This document shows positions 11,271-28,266 of a DNA stretch of 64,000 nt, piece after piece. The stretch is from assembly GCF_024363255.1 (NCBI RefSeq), contig NZ_AP026070.1, positions 4,250,827-4,314,826 on the forward strand, written 5' to 3'. The first letter of the stretch is position 1. Every line of letters begins with the position of its first letter. A program made the position numbers and the translations under genes. The notes under the pieces are model-generated. The model was not told the origin of the DNA and did not search any database. It was given only the letters and a program-made list of their open reading frames with translations. Source of the DNA: Shewanella sp. NFH-SH190041 (lineage in GTDB: Bacteria; Pseudomonadota; Gammaproteobacteria; Enterobacterales; Shewanellaceae).

Positions 11271-12233
11271 TTAATCTTGGGGGCGCAGGCTAATTTCGCC
11301 CCCTAGATAACTTTGCAAGTTGCCGTTATTTTCCAACACAACAGCCCCCTGCTCATCAATTCCGCGACAAATCCCACTAATTTCTTGGTTACCCAGCTGT
11401 AGCTGTACCGCGCGACCGGCAAATAAATCCGCCTGCTGCCATCGCGTGACAAAAGCAGATAACCCTTGTTGCTCAAACTGACGCAAATCAGCACATAACT
11501 GCTTTTGCAACTGGATCATCAGCGCCGTTTTATCCAAACGATCCACTAAAGTGGACAAATCACTCCAAGGCTGATCAATCAACTCGCCTTGCGCCATAGA
11601 CATGGCCATATTGATCCCGATACCGATCACTAATTGACATTCACTGTCAGCCTGGCCAGTCATTTCAACCAAAATACCGGCTAATTTACGTCCTTCTAAA
11701 TAAATATCATTCGGCCATTTTAAGCCTAAGTCGCTTACATCAAATGATTCAAGCACTTTGACTAGAGCGCAGCCAACAACCAAACTCAACCCCATTGCTT
11801 GAGCTATTCCTTGAGGAAATCGCCAAAATAGGGAGAAATAGAGATGATTACCATAAGGAGAAATCCACTGCCGTCCACGGCGTCCTCGCCCTGTCGACTG
11901 GTATTCCGCAATACACAGATCGCCACTCTCTAATTCACTGGCGTGAGCCAGCATAAAGGCATTGGTAGAGTCTATTTCATCAAAGTAAAAGCAACGCTGC
12001 GGCATAGTCTGCTTTAATTGAGCTTCATTAAGCAAAAATACCGGTTGCTCAAGGCGATACCCTTTACCTTTGACACTGAATACCGACACGCCATATTCGG
12101 CTAAACCTTCAATATGTTTATTAACGGCTGACCGACTGATAGATAAGGCACCAGCAAGGTTTTCGCCGGAGGTAAACGTTTTATCTGATAGCAGCGCTAA
12201 TATTGCCCGCTTACGTTGCCAATGATCATGCAT
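11271..12233 (-). CDS. birA: Biotin-protein ligase / biotin operon repressor
   Basis: BirA activates biotin to biotinyl-AMP and transfers it to the carboxylase carrier protein; the same complex represses biotin synthesis genes in enterics. The N-terminus (about 1-60) holds a winged helix with GENLAGALSISRSAVNKHIEGL, so this is the bifunctional type. The ligand loop GRGRRGRQW lies at 115-123 and the KWPND motif follows around residue 180. At 320 aa it matches the family. It overlaps the end of murB by 8 bp and is translationally coupled to it. Confidence 0.97.
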   Translation of the reverse strand: MHDHWQRKRAILALLSDKTFTSGENLAGALSISRSAVNKHIEGLAEYGVSVFSVKGKGYRLEQPVFLLNEAQLKQTMPQRCFYFDEIDSTNAFMLAHASELESGDLCIAEYQSTGRGRRGRQWISPYGNHLYFSLFWRFPQGIAQAMGLSLVVGCALVKVLESFDVSDLGLKWPNDIYLEGRKLAGILVEMTGQADSECQLVIGIGINMAMSMAQGELIDQPWSDLSTLVDRLDKTALMIQLQKQLCADLRQFEQQGLSAFVTRWQQADLFAGRAVQLQLGNQEISGICRGIDEQGAVVLENNGNLQSYLGGEISLRPQD

Positions 12234-13254
12234 TTGCTAACTCCACCTCGCCATGTAGACCAATCAGTCGTGGTTCAGGCTCCAACACAACACCAAATTT
12301 TCGATTTACCTCAGTAATAATATGACGTGCTAAATCGCATATCACTTGCCCAGTAGCGCTACCGAGGTTGACCAGCACCAGCGCCTGTTCATTGTGCACG
12401 GCAGCACCTTGGTATTCATACCCTTTTAACCCAGCACGTTCAATCAACCAGCCTGCCGCCAGCTTAACGCGCCCATCCTCTAAGGCATAACCAACAGTAT
12501 CCGGAAAATTCTGCGCCAAGCGCTGATACTCGAGTACAGTCACAACGGGGTTTTTGAAAAAACTTCCTGCATTACCCAATTTGTGTGGATCAGGCAACTT
12601 GCTACGCCGTATCTGGCAAACAGTATCAAACACCTCTTGTGGCGTCACCACCTCTGCTGAAAAGCCTTTTAATGGGCCGTAGCTAAGTTGTGGCCGCCAG
12701 GGTGTAACAAGTTTCAAACCAACCTGGGTTATAACCGCTTTGTTTTTTAATGCTTGCTTGAAAACTGAATCCCGATAGCCAAATTGGCATTGCTCAGCAG
12801 ACAAACGCACTAGTTTTCCGGAATCCAGATCCAAATATTCAACCCAATCGCATGCCTGGCAGAACTCAACACCATATGCCCCTATATTCTGAATGGGTGC
12901 AGCCCCTACAGTACCTGGGATCAACGCCATATTTTCTAACCCTGGAATCCCCTGCGCTAAACAAAATAACACTAAATCATGCCAATTTTCTCCTGCAGCA
13001 ACAGTCAAATAATAGGCGTCTTCACCGGCTTTAATCTCAATACCATGGGTCTCAATAAGTACAACAGTTCCACTGAAATCATCTGTCAGAACAATATTAC
13101 TGCCACCACCTAAAACCAGCATGGGCTCCTTATTGCGGTGTAGTCTCAGGCATTGTGCCTGTAATGCCTCAATTGTATCGATATGCAAAATTTCCGAACA
13201 AGAATGGGCTAAACCAAAAGTATTGTAAGGCAATAAAGAGGTTGGATTATTCAC
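12226..13254 (-). CDS. murB: UDP-N-acetylmuramate dehydrogenase
   Basis: FAD enzyme that reduces UDP-GlcNAc-enolpyruvate to UDP-MurNAc in peptidoglycan synthesis. At 342 aa it is the long (type I, E. coli-like) form. The FAD-binding segment LVLGGGSNIVLTDDF (about 46-60) and NMALIPGTVGAAPIQNIGAYG are visible. The catalytic serine lies in NAGSFFKNP and the C-terminal glutamate in EPEPRLIGLHG. It is the first gene of the murB-birA unit and lies directly downstream of an rRNA operon, as in E. coli. Confidence 0.97.
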   Translation of the reverse strand: MNNPTSLLPYNTFGLAHSCSEILHIDTIEALQAQCLRLHRNKEPMLVLGGGSNIVLTDDFSGTVVLIETHGIEIKAGEDAYYLTVAAGENWHDLVLFCLAQGIPGLENMALIPGTVGAAPIQNIGAYGVEFCQACDWVEYLDLDSGKLVRLSAEQCQFGYRDSVFKQALKNKAVITQVGLKLVTPWRPQLSYGPLKGFSAEVVTPQEVFDTVCQIRRSKLPDPHKLGNAGSFFKNPVVTVLEYQRLAQNFPDTVGYALEDGRVKLAAGWLIERAGLKGYEYQGAAVHNEQALVLVNLGSATGQVICDLARHIITEVNRKFGVVLEPEPRLIGLHGEVELANA

Positions 13255-13705
13255 TGTAGAGTCTTGGTCATGTGTGGATTAGCTACCATTGTACCCTGCA
13301 ATAAAGCCCTAATCGATAATAGGCTGCATCTGGCCATGCGCAAATAATTACAGATATCCAAGACGAAACAAGCAGATTTAGGTATTGGGATCAGCGCTTA
13401 GGGGATATATGACTTAAATACTGCAAGAGAATGTATTGGGAAAATCCAACACACTTTACAGGCTAAGCGTTAAGGAATGATTTTACATTGAGGGGCGAAC
13501 GAACAGGTAAATAAGGCGGATAAAAATGGTAAATATCACTAATGCAGCCCCTGTACGACAAGAGCCATAAATATAGAGATAACCTAAAGCATTTCTCGAT
13601 AGAATGGTGGCGGTGGTTACTTACCGCTTGGGTATAAGCGACACAGCCAGCTGAGTAAAAAGACTCTGGGCTTCAAGATAGTGTTAACAATGCTCAAAAC
13701 CCCAA
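13255..13705. other. Intergenic region between rRNA operon and murB
   Basis: About 450 bp without an open frame of useful size, RNA gene or repeat that I recognise. The murB promoter must lie in its left part, but I could not single out a convincing pair of boxes. Confidence 0.5.
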
Positions 13706-13708
13706 ACG

Positions 13709-13736
13709 CAAAAAAGCCACCTTATTCAGGTGGCTT
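13709..13736 (-). terminator. rRNA operon A terminator
   Basis: Minus strand GCCACCT-GAATA-AGGTGGC, a seven-base stem followed by six T, 15 bp after the 5S gene. The stem and about 15 further bases downstream are repeated exactly after the second rRNA operon. Confidence 0.9.
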
Positions 13737-13750
13737 CTTCACTTATTAGG

Positions 13751-13869
13751 CGCTTGGCGATGACCTACTCTCACATGGGGAAACCCCACACTACCATCGG
13801 CGCGACTGCGTTTCACTTCTGAGTTCGGAATGGGATCAGGTGGGACCACAGTGCTATTGTCACCAAGCA
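13751..13869 (-). rRNA. rrf: 5S ribosomal RNA (operon A)
   Basis: The minus strand begins TGCTTGGTGACAATAGC and ends GATCGCC-type closure TCATCGCCAAGCG, with the first and last bases complementary. The internal CCGAACTCAGAAGTGAAACG is the classic conserved 5S core. Length is about 119 nt. It differs from the operon B copy by one base (GGGGTTTCCCC here, GGGGCTTCCCC there). End positions are estimated to within a few bases. Confidence 0.95.
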
Positions 13870-13971
13870 AATTCTGTACAATCTAGAAAGCTGCTTTTTT
13901 TTCTCGTTCTCTAACTTCAATCAAGTCTTGATTATTCTATCAAGGTTTCCAACAAAACCCTTTTGGGTTGT

Positions 13972-16864
<2,893 letters not shown>

Positions 16865-17052
16865 ATACAACCCAAATGAGTTTCATTCAGGTTGCATTGC
16901 AACTTGCTGGTTTGATAATTGTAATTCTTTCGAATCACAACGCCTTGATTAGAATACTCAATTTACTTGATTAAAGTGTTTGAGAACTCAATTTTGTATT
17001 AACAAAGCCTTTCTTAAAAAGAGAGGTTTGTTTCTACTATCAGCTTTCCAAA

Positions 17053-17064
17053 TTGTTAAAGAAC
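17053..17064 (-). promoter_or_regulatory. boxA antiterminator in 16S-23S spacer (operon A)
   Basis: Minus strand GTTCTTTAACAA, a near match to the rRNA boxA element bound by NusB-S10. The whole spacer 16865-17145 (281 bp) carries no tRNA gene. Confidence 0.75.
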
Positions 17065-17145
17065 GTCATCAACTCAACTAAGGAGTCAATGTTGCCAGAC
17101 AAGGCAATCTGTGTGAACACTCAACAGCGTAATGTGTCGCTTAGG

Positions 17146-18688
<1,543 letters not shown>

Positions 18689-18860
18689 AAAGTTTTGGTT
18701 GAACCCGAAGGTTCTGCTCAATGAATTCTGTCTTTGCATCATTACCCATTAAGGCAATGACTGCATTTGCATGCTGCGCGAACTTCGTTCATTGATAAAA
18801 GTCTTTGTCGACCTCATCAACATCTGCGAATGTCCACACAGATTTGCTTGTCTGTTTATA

Positions 18861-18874
18861 TTGTTAAAGAGCAA
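18861..18874 (-). promoter_or_regulatory. boxA antiterminator in 16S leader (operon A)
   Basis: Minus strand TTGCTCTTTAACAA, matching the rRNA boxA consensus TGCTCTTTAACA, about 175 nt before the 16S gene and downstream of promoter P2. Confidence 0.85.
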
Positions 18875-18907
18875 CCGATGCTGTTTCTCACCGGGTCAGG
18901 GCTGCGT

Positions 18908-18935
18908 ATTCTACGCTTTCCTGTTGTCGCGTCAA
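18908..18935 (-). promoter_or_regulatory. rRNA promoter P2 (operon A)
   Basis: Minus strand TTGACG (18935-18930) and TAGAAT (18913-18908) with the 16-bp spacer usual for rRNA promoters. The same element occurs in operon B. Confidence 0.8.
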
Positions 18936-19040
18936 GCATTTTTTCAAATGTTTTTTCGCGACACTCACTGCCTTAGCAAGTGAGTGAATCATCACTTCAA
19001 CAACCGCTGGAAGCGCGTTGTGCCGTGTCGATGGAAGCGC

Positions 19041-19068
19041 ATTATAGGCAGCTTATTTTTTTGCGCAA
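19041..19068 (-). promoter_or_regulatory. rRNA promoter P1 (operon A)
   Basis: Minus strand TTGCGC (19068-19063) and TATAAT (19046-19041) with a 16-bp A-rich spacer. The -10 box is followed by the GC-rich discriminator GCGC that makes rRNA P1 promoters sensitive to ppGpp and initiating NTP. The A/T-rich upstream part (19069-19120) could be the UP element and differs from operon B. Confidence 0.85.
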
Positions 19069-19075
19069 GCGTTAT

Positions 19076-19645
19076 TTCTCAAAATAAAGCGATTTTTTAT
19101 GCACTTAACTTTACTACCAACCTAAACACTACCTACACCCAAGTTACCCACAGATTTAGTCACAAACGCCTATTAATGAAGTAGCTTTTAATGAAACGAT
19201 ATCTCCTTAATGACAAACACAAAGGCGCTCACTTAGCTTCCAGAAAGCCCATCTCCCAGCTAAAAATCACGCCAATTGATAACAAGGGAAAGATATCCCA
19301 TGCACCATCTACTTCACTTCACTTCACTTCACTTCACTTCATGATATCGTCAGAGTGAAGAGATATTTGACTATTACATTTCTAAAGACATCCTCTTCAT
19401 AAGCAGCTTTAGAGCTGATGGCTCATATAAGTAACGAAGCACGAATACTCTAAGACGAGAAAATATAAAATGGTAGGCCAATAAAATATTCCAAGGCCAT
19501 TCAACCTCGATGATATTTATAGGGCATCTCGCATTAAGTTATCTGTACTATTAGTAGAGGTTAAATTTAGCGCACATTGAAAACTAAGAGACTTGCAGCA
19601 ATCGATTCATATGGCATAGAGAACGGCCGAAAATAGATTTTTTCA
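19076..19645. other. Intergenic region upstream of rRNA operon A
   Basis: About 570 bp between promoter P1 and the IS element. Apart from the upstream promoter region and a pentanucleotide repeat at 19311-19340, I see no gene, RNA or inverted repeat. Confidence 0.5.
19311..19340. repeat. Pentanucleotide tandem repeat ACTTC x6
   Basis: Six perfect tandem copies of ACTTC in non-coding sequence about 240 bp upstream of rRNA promoter P1 of operon A. The repeat is outside any open frame, so phase-variable translation is not supported. Confidence 0.95.
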
Positions 19646-19653
19646 TTACTTTA
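19646..19653. repeat. Left 8-bp target-site duplication
   Basis: TTACTTTA immediately left of the insertion sequence, repeated exactly at 20628-20635. Confidence 0.93.
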
Positions 19654-20627
19654 CATGCCTATGCACCTCGGTCAGTTTGGGCGTAATATAGAACCATAAA
19701 TCGCTTCTTGTGGAGGGTTTTATGATGAACATGTCAGAAATGAGCTTTATAGATTGGCAACGTCAATTTTATTCAGAAAATGCCTGTCTTGATTACCTGA
19801 AAATGCAGCGATGGCCGGATGGATTTATCTGCCCTAAATGTGGTCATCGTCAAGCCTATCAAATCCATACCCGTGAGCTTTATGAATGCTGTCAGTGCCA
19901 TAAGCAAACATCCGTGACATCTGACACGCTGTTTCACGGCACGCATATCCCGCTGTCTAAATGGTTTACGGCCATTTATTTTATAGGGTCAGACAAAGGC
20001 GGAATATCAGCATTACGGCTCAAAAAGCTCATTGAAGTTAACTGGCGAACGGCAAGGTTGATACTGAAAAAATTGCGTATCGCAATGGGGCACAGAGACA
20101 GACTGTATTGGTTATCTGGCAACATAGAATTGGATGATTGCTTGGTTGGCGGCAAACAAAAAGGTAAACGTGGTCGAGGCGCGGCAGGGAAAACACCGAT
20201 AATTGTGGCCGTTGAAACCCAAGGTGAACGAGCCGGCTATATTGCCATGCAGGCTGTTAACCGTATCAGCCACCAAAGTGTCGAGCAATTTGTGCAAGCG
20301 CATATTCTCCCCAATCAATATGTTCGCTCAGATGGGCTACGTGCATTGACTATCATTGATAAAACCCAGCATCACGAAGCCAGAGTGACGCCGAAAGAAT
20401 TGGTTGATGAGTGGCTCCCGTGGGTACATATCGCCATTAGCAACCTGAAAACATTTATTCAGGGCACATTCCACGGAATATCCAAAAAATATGTACAGGA
20501 ATACCTCAATGAGTTCATTTATCGTTTTAATCGCAGAAGAATAGAAAAACAAATTCCTATGCGGCTGTTAAATATAGCTATTTTTCATTCACCTATGAAC
20601 TCATGCTGAGCAAAGTGCATAGGCATG
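19654..20627 (+). mobile_element. IS1595-family insertion sequence
   Basis: A complete 974-bp element. Terminal inverted repeats begin CATGCCTATGCAC at both ends (13 of 13 identical) and match at 19 of 22 positions overall. Perfect 8-bp direct repeats TTACTTTA flank it, the duplication length known for IS1595. It carries one transposase gene that fills most of its length. Intact ends, intact duplication and an open transposase frame suggest recent insertion and possible activity. The family comes from the zinc-ribbon plus DDN transposase; the exact named element is not identified. Confidence 0.93.
19725..20609 (+). CDS. IS1595-family transposase
   Basis: Cut-and-paste type transposase of about 294 aa. 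The N-terminal part has a zinc ribbon, CPKC (36-39) and CCQC (55-58), followed by TSVTSDTLFHGTHIPLSKWF, typical of the ISXO2-like domain. Catalytic residues appear as D137 in ELDDCLVGG, D203 in RSDG and N240 in HIAISNLKTFIQG, so the third acidic residue is Asn (DDN), as in some IS1595 subgroups. The ribosome site GGAGGG (19712-19717) favours the ATG at 19725; a GTG at 19710 overlaps that site and is unlikely. No frameshift or stop interrupts it. Confidence 0.93.
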   Translation: MNMSEMSFIDWQRQFYSENACLDYLKMQRWPDGFICPKCGHRQAYQIHTRELYECCQCHKQTSVTSDTLFHGTHIPLSKWFTAIYFIGSDKGGISALRLKKLIEVNWRTARLILKKLRIAMGHRDRLYWLSGNIELDDCLVGGKQKGKRGRGAAGKTPIIVAVETQGERAGYIAMQAVNRISHQSVEQFVQAHILPNQYVRSDGLRALTIIDKTQHHEARVTPKELVDEWLPWVHIAISNLKTFIQGTFHGISKKYVQEYLNEFIYRFNRRRIEKQIPMRLLNIAIFHSPMNSC

Positions 20628-20635
20628 TTACTTTA
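20628..20635. repeat. Right 8-bp target-site duplication
   Basis: TTACTTTA directly right of the insertion sequence, identical to the left copy at 19646-19653. Confidence 0.93.
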
Positions 20636-20703
20636 TAAACGAAACAGCCAAGTAAAATACTCTGGATTTGAGGTGACATCAAAAATGTTCAAAACCCCAA
20701 ACG

Positions 20704-20731
20704 CAAAAAAGCCACCTTATTCAGGTGGCTT
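20704..20731 (-). terminator. rRNA operon B terminator
   Basis: Same seven-base stem (GCCACCT and AGGTGGC) and six-T tail as after operon A. The 15 bases beyond the T-run are also identical. Confidence 0.9.
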
Positions 20732-20745
20732 CTTCACTTATTAGG

Positions 20746-20864
20746 CGCTTGGCGATGACCTACTCTCACATGGGGAAGCCCCACACTACCATCGGCGCGA
20801 CTGCGTTTCACTTCTGAGTTCGGAATGGGATCAGGTGGGACCACAGTGCTATTGTCACCAAGCA
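20746..20864 (-). rRNA. rrf: 5S ribosomal RNA (operon B)
   Basis: Second 5S copy, about 119 nt, with the same termini and conserved core as the copy at 13751-13869, differing by a single base in the GGGGCTTCCCC helix loop. Located after tRNA-Val rather than directly after 23S. Confidence 0.95.
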
Positions 20865-20896
20865 AATTCGTTAATTCGGAAAGCTGTACAAAAATA

Positions 20897-20972
20897 TGGT
20901 GGTCGCTACTGGGCTCGAACCAGTGACCCCCTCCTTGTAAGGGAGGTGCTCTCCCAGCTGAGCTAAGCGACC
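20897..20972 (-). tRNA. tRNA-Val (TAC anticodon)
   Basis: A 76-nt cloverleaf on the minus strand, starting GGTCGCTTAGCTCAGCTGG and ending CAGTAGCGACCACCA with encoded CCA. The anticodon loop CTTACAAGG gives TAC, reading GUN valine codons. It lies inside rRNA operon B, between 23S and 5S, so it is transcribed with the rRNA. Operon A has no tRNA at this place. Confidence 0.96.
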
Positions 20973-21057
20973 TGGGATTCTTTTCGCTTTGAGTTCAAAA
21001 CTTCAATCAAGTCTTGATTATTCTATCAAGGTTTCCAACAAAACCCTTTTGGGTTGT

Positions 21058-23950
<2,893 letters not shown>

Positions 23951-24138
23951 ATACAACCCAAATGAGTTTCATTCAGGTTGCATTGCAACTTGCTGGTTTG
24001 ATAATTGTAATTCTTTCGAATCACAACGCCTTGATTAGAATACTCAATTTACTTGATTAAAGTGTTTGAGAACTCAATTTTGTATTAACAAAGCCTTTCT
24101 TAAAAAGAGAGGTTTGTTTCTACTATCAGCTTTCCAAA

Positions 24139-24150
24139 TTGTTAAAGAAC
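24139..24150 (-). promoter_or_regulatory. boxA antiterminator in 16S-23S spacer (operon B)
   Basis: Minus strand GTTCTTTAACAA, identical to the operon A element. The spacer 23951-24231 again has no tRNA gene. Confidence 0.75.
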
Positions 24151-24231
24151 GTCATCAACTCAACTAAGGAGTCAATGTTGCCAGACAAGGCAATCTGTGT
24201 GAACACTCAACAGCGTAATGTGTCGCTTAGG

Positions 24232-25774
<1,543 letters not shown>

Positions 25775-25946
25775 AAAGTTTTGGTTGAACCCGAAGGTTC
25801 TGCTCAATGAATTCTGTCTTTGCATCATTACCCATTAAGGCAATGACTGCATTTGCATGCTGCGCGAACTTCGTTCATTGATAAAAGTCTTTGTCGACCT
25901 CATCAACATCTGCGAATGTCCACACAGATTTGCTTGTCTGTTTATA

Positions 25947-25960
25947 TTGTTAAAGAGCAA
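25947..25960 (-). promoter_or_regulatory. boxA antiterminator in 16S leader (operon B)
   Basis: Minus strand TTGCTCTTTAACAA, identical to the operon A leader boxA. Confidence 0.85.
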
Positions 25961-25993
25961 CCGATGCTGTTTCTCACCGGGTCAGGGCTGCGT

Positions 25994-26021
25994 ATTCTAC
26001 GCTTTCCTGTTGTCGCGTCAA
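25994..26021 (-). promoter_or_regulatory. rRNA promoter P2 (operon B)
   Basis: Minus strand TTGACG (26021-26016) and TAGAAT (25999-25994), 16-bp spacer, same as operon A. Confidence 0.8.
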
Positions 26022-26125
26022 GCATTTTTTCAAATGTTTTTCGCGTCACTCATTGCCTTAGCAAGTGAGTGAATCTTCACTTCAACAACCGCTGGAAGCG
26101 CGTTGTGCCGTGTCGATGGAGGCGC

Positions 26126-26153
26126 ATTATAGGCAGCTTATTTTTTTGCGCAA
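26126..26153 (-). promoter_or_regulatory. rRNA promoter P1 (operon B)
   Basis: Minus strand TTGCGC (26153-26148) and TATAAT (26131-26126), 16-bp spacer, GC-rich discriminator. The two operons remain alike up to this promoter and diverge directly upstream of it, so their upstream activating sequences differ. Confidence 0.85.
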
Positions 26154-26213
26154 GAGCTAATTTACATAAAAACGTATTAACGAGTTTAAGTGCTTAAAGT
26201 GCAGCCAAACCGA

Positions 26214-26250
26214 ACAAAAAACGCCCTCTAAATGCTATTTTAAGGGCGTT
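26214..26250 (-). terminator. ccoG terminator
   Basis: Minus strand AACGCCCT and AGGGCGTT arms around a 15-base loop, followed by TTTTTT, 17 bp after the ccoG stop. It separates ccoG from the rRNA operon B promoters. Confidence 0.8.
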
Positions 26251-26267
26251 ACTGTTAAGTTTATTGT

Positions 26268-27695
26268 CTAACGACTGAAAAAACGTGACTCCTGCGATAC
26301 TGTCACAGGCTGATTACCTGCGAGCTGTGTCACTGAAAATTGGATATCCGTAATAGCACGAGTAAGACTGACAGGATCAACGGCAATACTAATAGGTAAG
26401 GTAAAGATCTCGCCTCCTTTTACTGTAACGGATTCAGGTCCAATCCATTGATGATCAGGTAATCCCGTTACCGATAATCGATATTGGGCATCCACCTCTG
26501 TTTTGTTCAGTAATTTCAGCGTAAAGGTGTTTTCAATCAACCCATCGATATTTTCCCGGTAAAGCTGATTGCGATCGCGAATAATATCTATGCGCAGCGG
26601 GGCAATATGTCCCATGGCATAAATCAATAACAGCATCATGACCACGAGTACAGCACCATAGCCAAGTAACTTAGGTCTGAGGACAGATTCTGTTTTGCCG
26701 GCCAATCGGTTTTCAGTTGTGTAACTGATAAGCCCATTTTGATATCCCATACGAGTCATTGTCTGATCACAAGCATCAATGCATGCGCCGCAGTTAATGC
26801 ATTCGTATTGCAGTCCATTACGAATGTCGATTCCCGTGGGACAGACCTGCACACATAAATCACAATCAATGCAGTCTCCCAACCCTAATTGTGCCGGATC
26901 TGCTTTACGGGATCTGGGGCCACGAGTTTCTCCTCGCACAGTGTCATAACCGACAATATAAGTATTACGGTCAAACATGGAGGACTGGAACCTAGCATAA
27001 GGGCACATATGGATGCACATAATTTCCCGCATCCATCCCGCATTACCATAGGTTGCCAAAGTAAAAAAACAGACCCAGAAATATACTGCACCACTGGCAT
27101 TTAGGCTGAAAAAATCCAGATAGAGTTGCTTGGCAGGCACAAAATAAGAGACAAAGGTCAACGAGGTCAGCAGAGAAATCAACAACCAGAGGATGTGTTT
27201 ACTGCTTTTACGTATCACCTTATTACTATCCCAGGGCATTTGATCCAGTTTGATGCGTTTATTACGCGCCCCTTCAATCTTCTCCTCGACCCAGATAAAA
27301 ATAAACGTCCATACGGTTTGCGGGCAGGTGTAGCCACACCATACCCGCCCCAGATAAGTAGTAATAAAAAACAGGCCGAAAGCTGCAATCATAAAGACCG
27401 CGGCTAACAAAGTGAGATCCTGAGGCCAAATCACCAAGCCCCCAATATGAAACTTCTGCTCGACCAGATTGAACCAGACAGCCTGACGGTTATGCCAACT
27501 GAGCCACGGCAACAGTAGGAAAAATAGCATGGCAACCCAACCCATTTTTCGCCGCAGTCTGGTCCAAACACCATCAACAGCGCGTACATAGATGCTATTT
27601 CTGGGGTTAAAGCGGTCTGCTTTATCCGGATCAGGTTGGTGGATTTTAATTGTTTGGTGTTGCCGGGTAGTTTTTTGTTTGGGTACGGAGTTCAT
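26268..27695 (-). CDS. ccoG: Cytochrome c oxidase accessory protein CcoG (RdxA/FixG-type Fe-S membrane protein)
   Basis: A 475-aa inner-membrane iron-sulfur protein of the FixG/RdxA/CcoG family, linked to copper delivery during assembly of cbb3-type cytochrome oxidase. Several membrane segments are visible (about 52-68, 94-114, 167-187, 201-217 and 340-358). Two ferredoxin-type clusters are at C275/C278/C281/C285 (CIDCDLCVQVCP) and C299/C302/C305/C309 (CINCGACIDACD). Additional cysteine pairs CGYTC (120-124) and CIHMC (227-231) sit near the membrane, as in the family. The C-terminus is the periplasmic immunoglobulin-like FixG domain. It stands alone here, not beside ccoNOP, with an rRNA operon downstream. 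Confidence 0.93.
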   Translation of the reverse strand: MNSVPKQKTTRQHQTIKIHQPDPDKADRFNPRNSIYVRAVDGVWTRLRRKMGWVAMLFFLLLPWLSWHNRQAVWFNLVEQKFHIGGLVIWPQDLTLLAAVFMIAAFGLFFITTYLGRVWCGYTCPQTVWTFIFIWVEEKIEGARNKRIKLDQMPWDSNKVIRKSSKHILWLLISLLTSLTFVSYFVPAKQLYLDFFSLNASGAVYFWVCFFTLATYGNAGWMREIMCIHMCPYARFQSSMFDRNTYIVGYDTVRGETRGPRSRKADPAQLGLGDCIDCDLCVQVCPTGIDIRNGLQYECINCGACIDACDQTMTRMGYQNGLISYTTENRLAGKTESVLRPKLLGYGAVLVVMMLLLIYAMGHIAPLRIDIIRDRNQLYRENIDGLIENTFTLKLLNKTEVDAQYRLSVTGLPDHQWIGPESVTVKGGEIFTLPISIAVDPVSLTRAITDIQFSVTQLAGNQPVTVSQESRFFSR

Positions 27696-27786
27696 CGGCT
27701 TCAGCCTTTTACTGCTTTATCAATGATCTGAAACTGGCTTATTATAGCCGCCATTGTAAACGCAATTCATCTAATTGGAATAAAAG

Positions 27787-28140
27787 ATGAGGCAATTGAT
27801 AACACTTGGTTTACTGCTTGCTGCCGGATATTATCTGTATTTGGAAACGGACTTACTGACAGCATCAAGTGATAAAGCCGCACAACTGCAAACAGAGATC
27901 CGACAAACTGTGGCAGCCTTCACTGGTACCGACATTATTCGCACGCATACGAAACCAATGCCGGATAAACATCGTTTTACTGTGCGAATGTCAAAGCCAG
28001 AGCAGACTGAACTGGACATTATTTTTACCTCACCAGAAACCCTCAACAATTTTGTCGACACCATTTGTCAAAGTGCGAATCCAACACACCCGGTGTTTTC
28101 CCGAGATAACACCCGCTATTTATGTGATCAGCTCAATTAA
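27787..28140 (+). CDS. Hypothetical membrane-anchored protein
   Basis: A 117-aa protein I do not recognise. An N-terminal hydrophobic stretch (about 4-18, LITLGLLLAAGYYLY) can act as a signal anchor, followed by a mostly polar domain of about 95 residues with two cysteines (near 97 and 114) that could form a disulphide in the periplasm. A GGAATAAAAG site precedes the ATG. It is divergent from ccoG and upstream of menB on the same strand with a 126-bp gap. Codon usage looks like that of its neighbours, so it is probably a real gene; its function is unknown. Confidence 0.7.
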   Translation: MRQLITLGLLLAAGYYLYLETDLLTASSDKAAQLQTEIRQTVAAFTGTDIIRTHTKPMPDKHRFTVRMSKPEQTELDIIFTSPETLNNFVDTICQSANPTHPVFSRDNTRYLCDQLN

Positions 28141-28266
28141 GCATCCATAGCTAACAAATGACGCTAATTGGATTTAGCAATGGCAATCCCATTACTCAGC
28201 GGGGAATTGACCACAAAGGCAATTCAGCCTAGCCTTTGACGATTATTCCTATTTAGGCCGTTTAAC

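Noticed and set aside
26268..27695. ccoG as part of a novel redox operon
   Set aside because: It stands alone with its own terminator, and the sequence is an ordinary CcoG/FixG protein.
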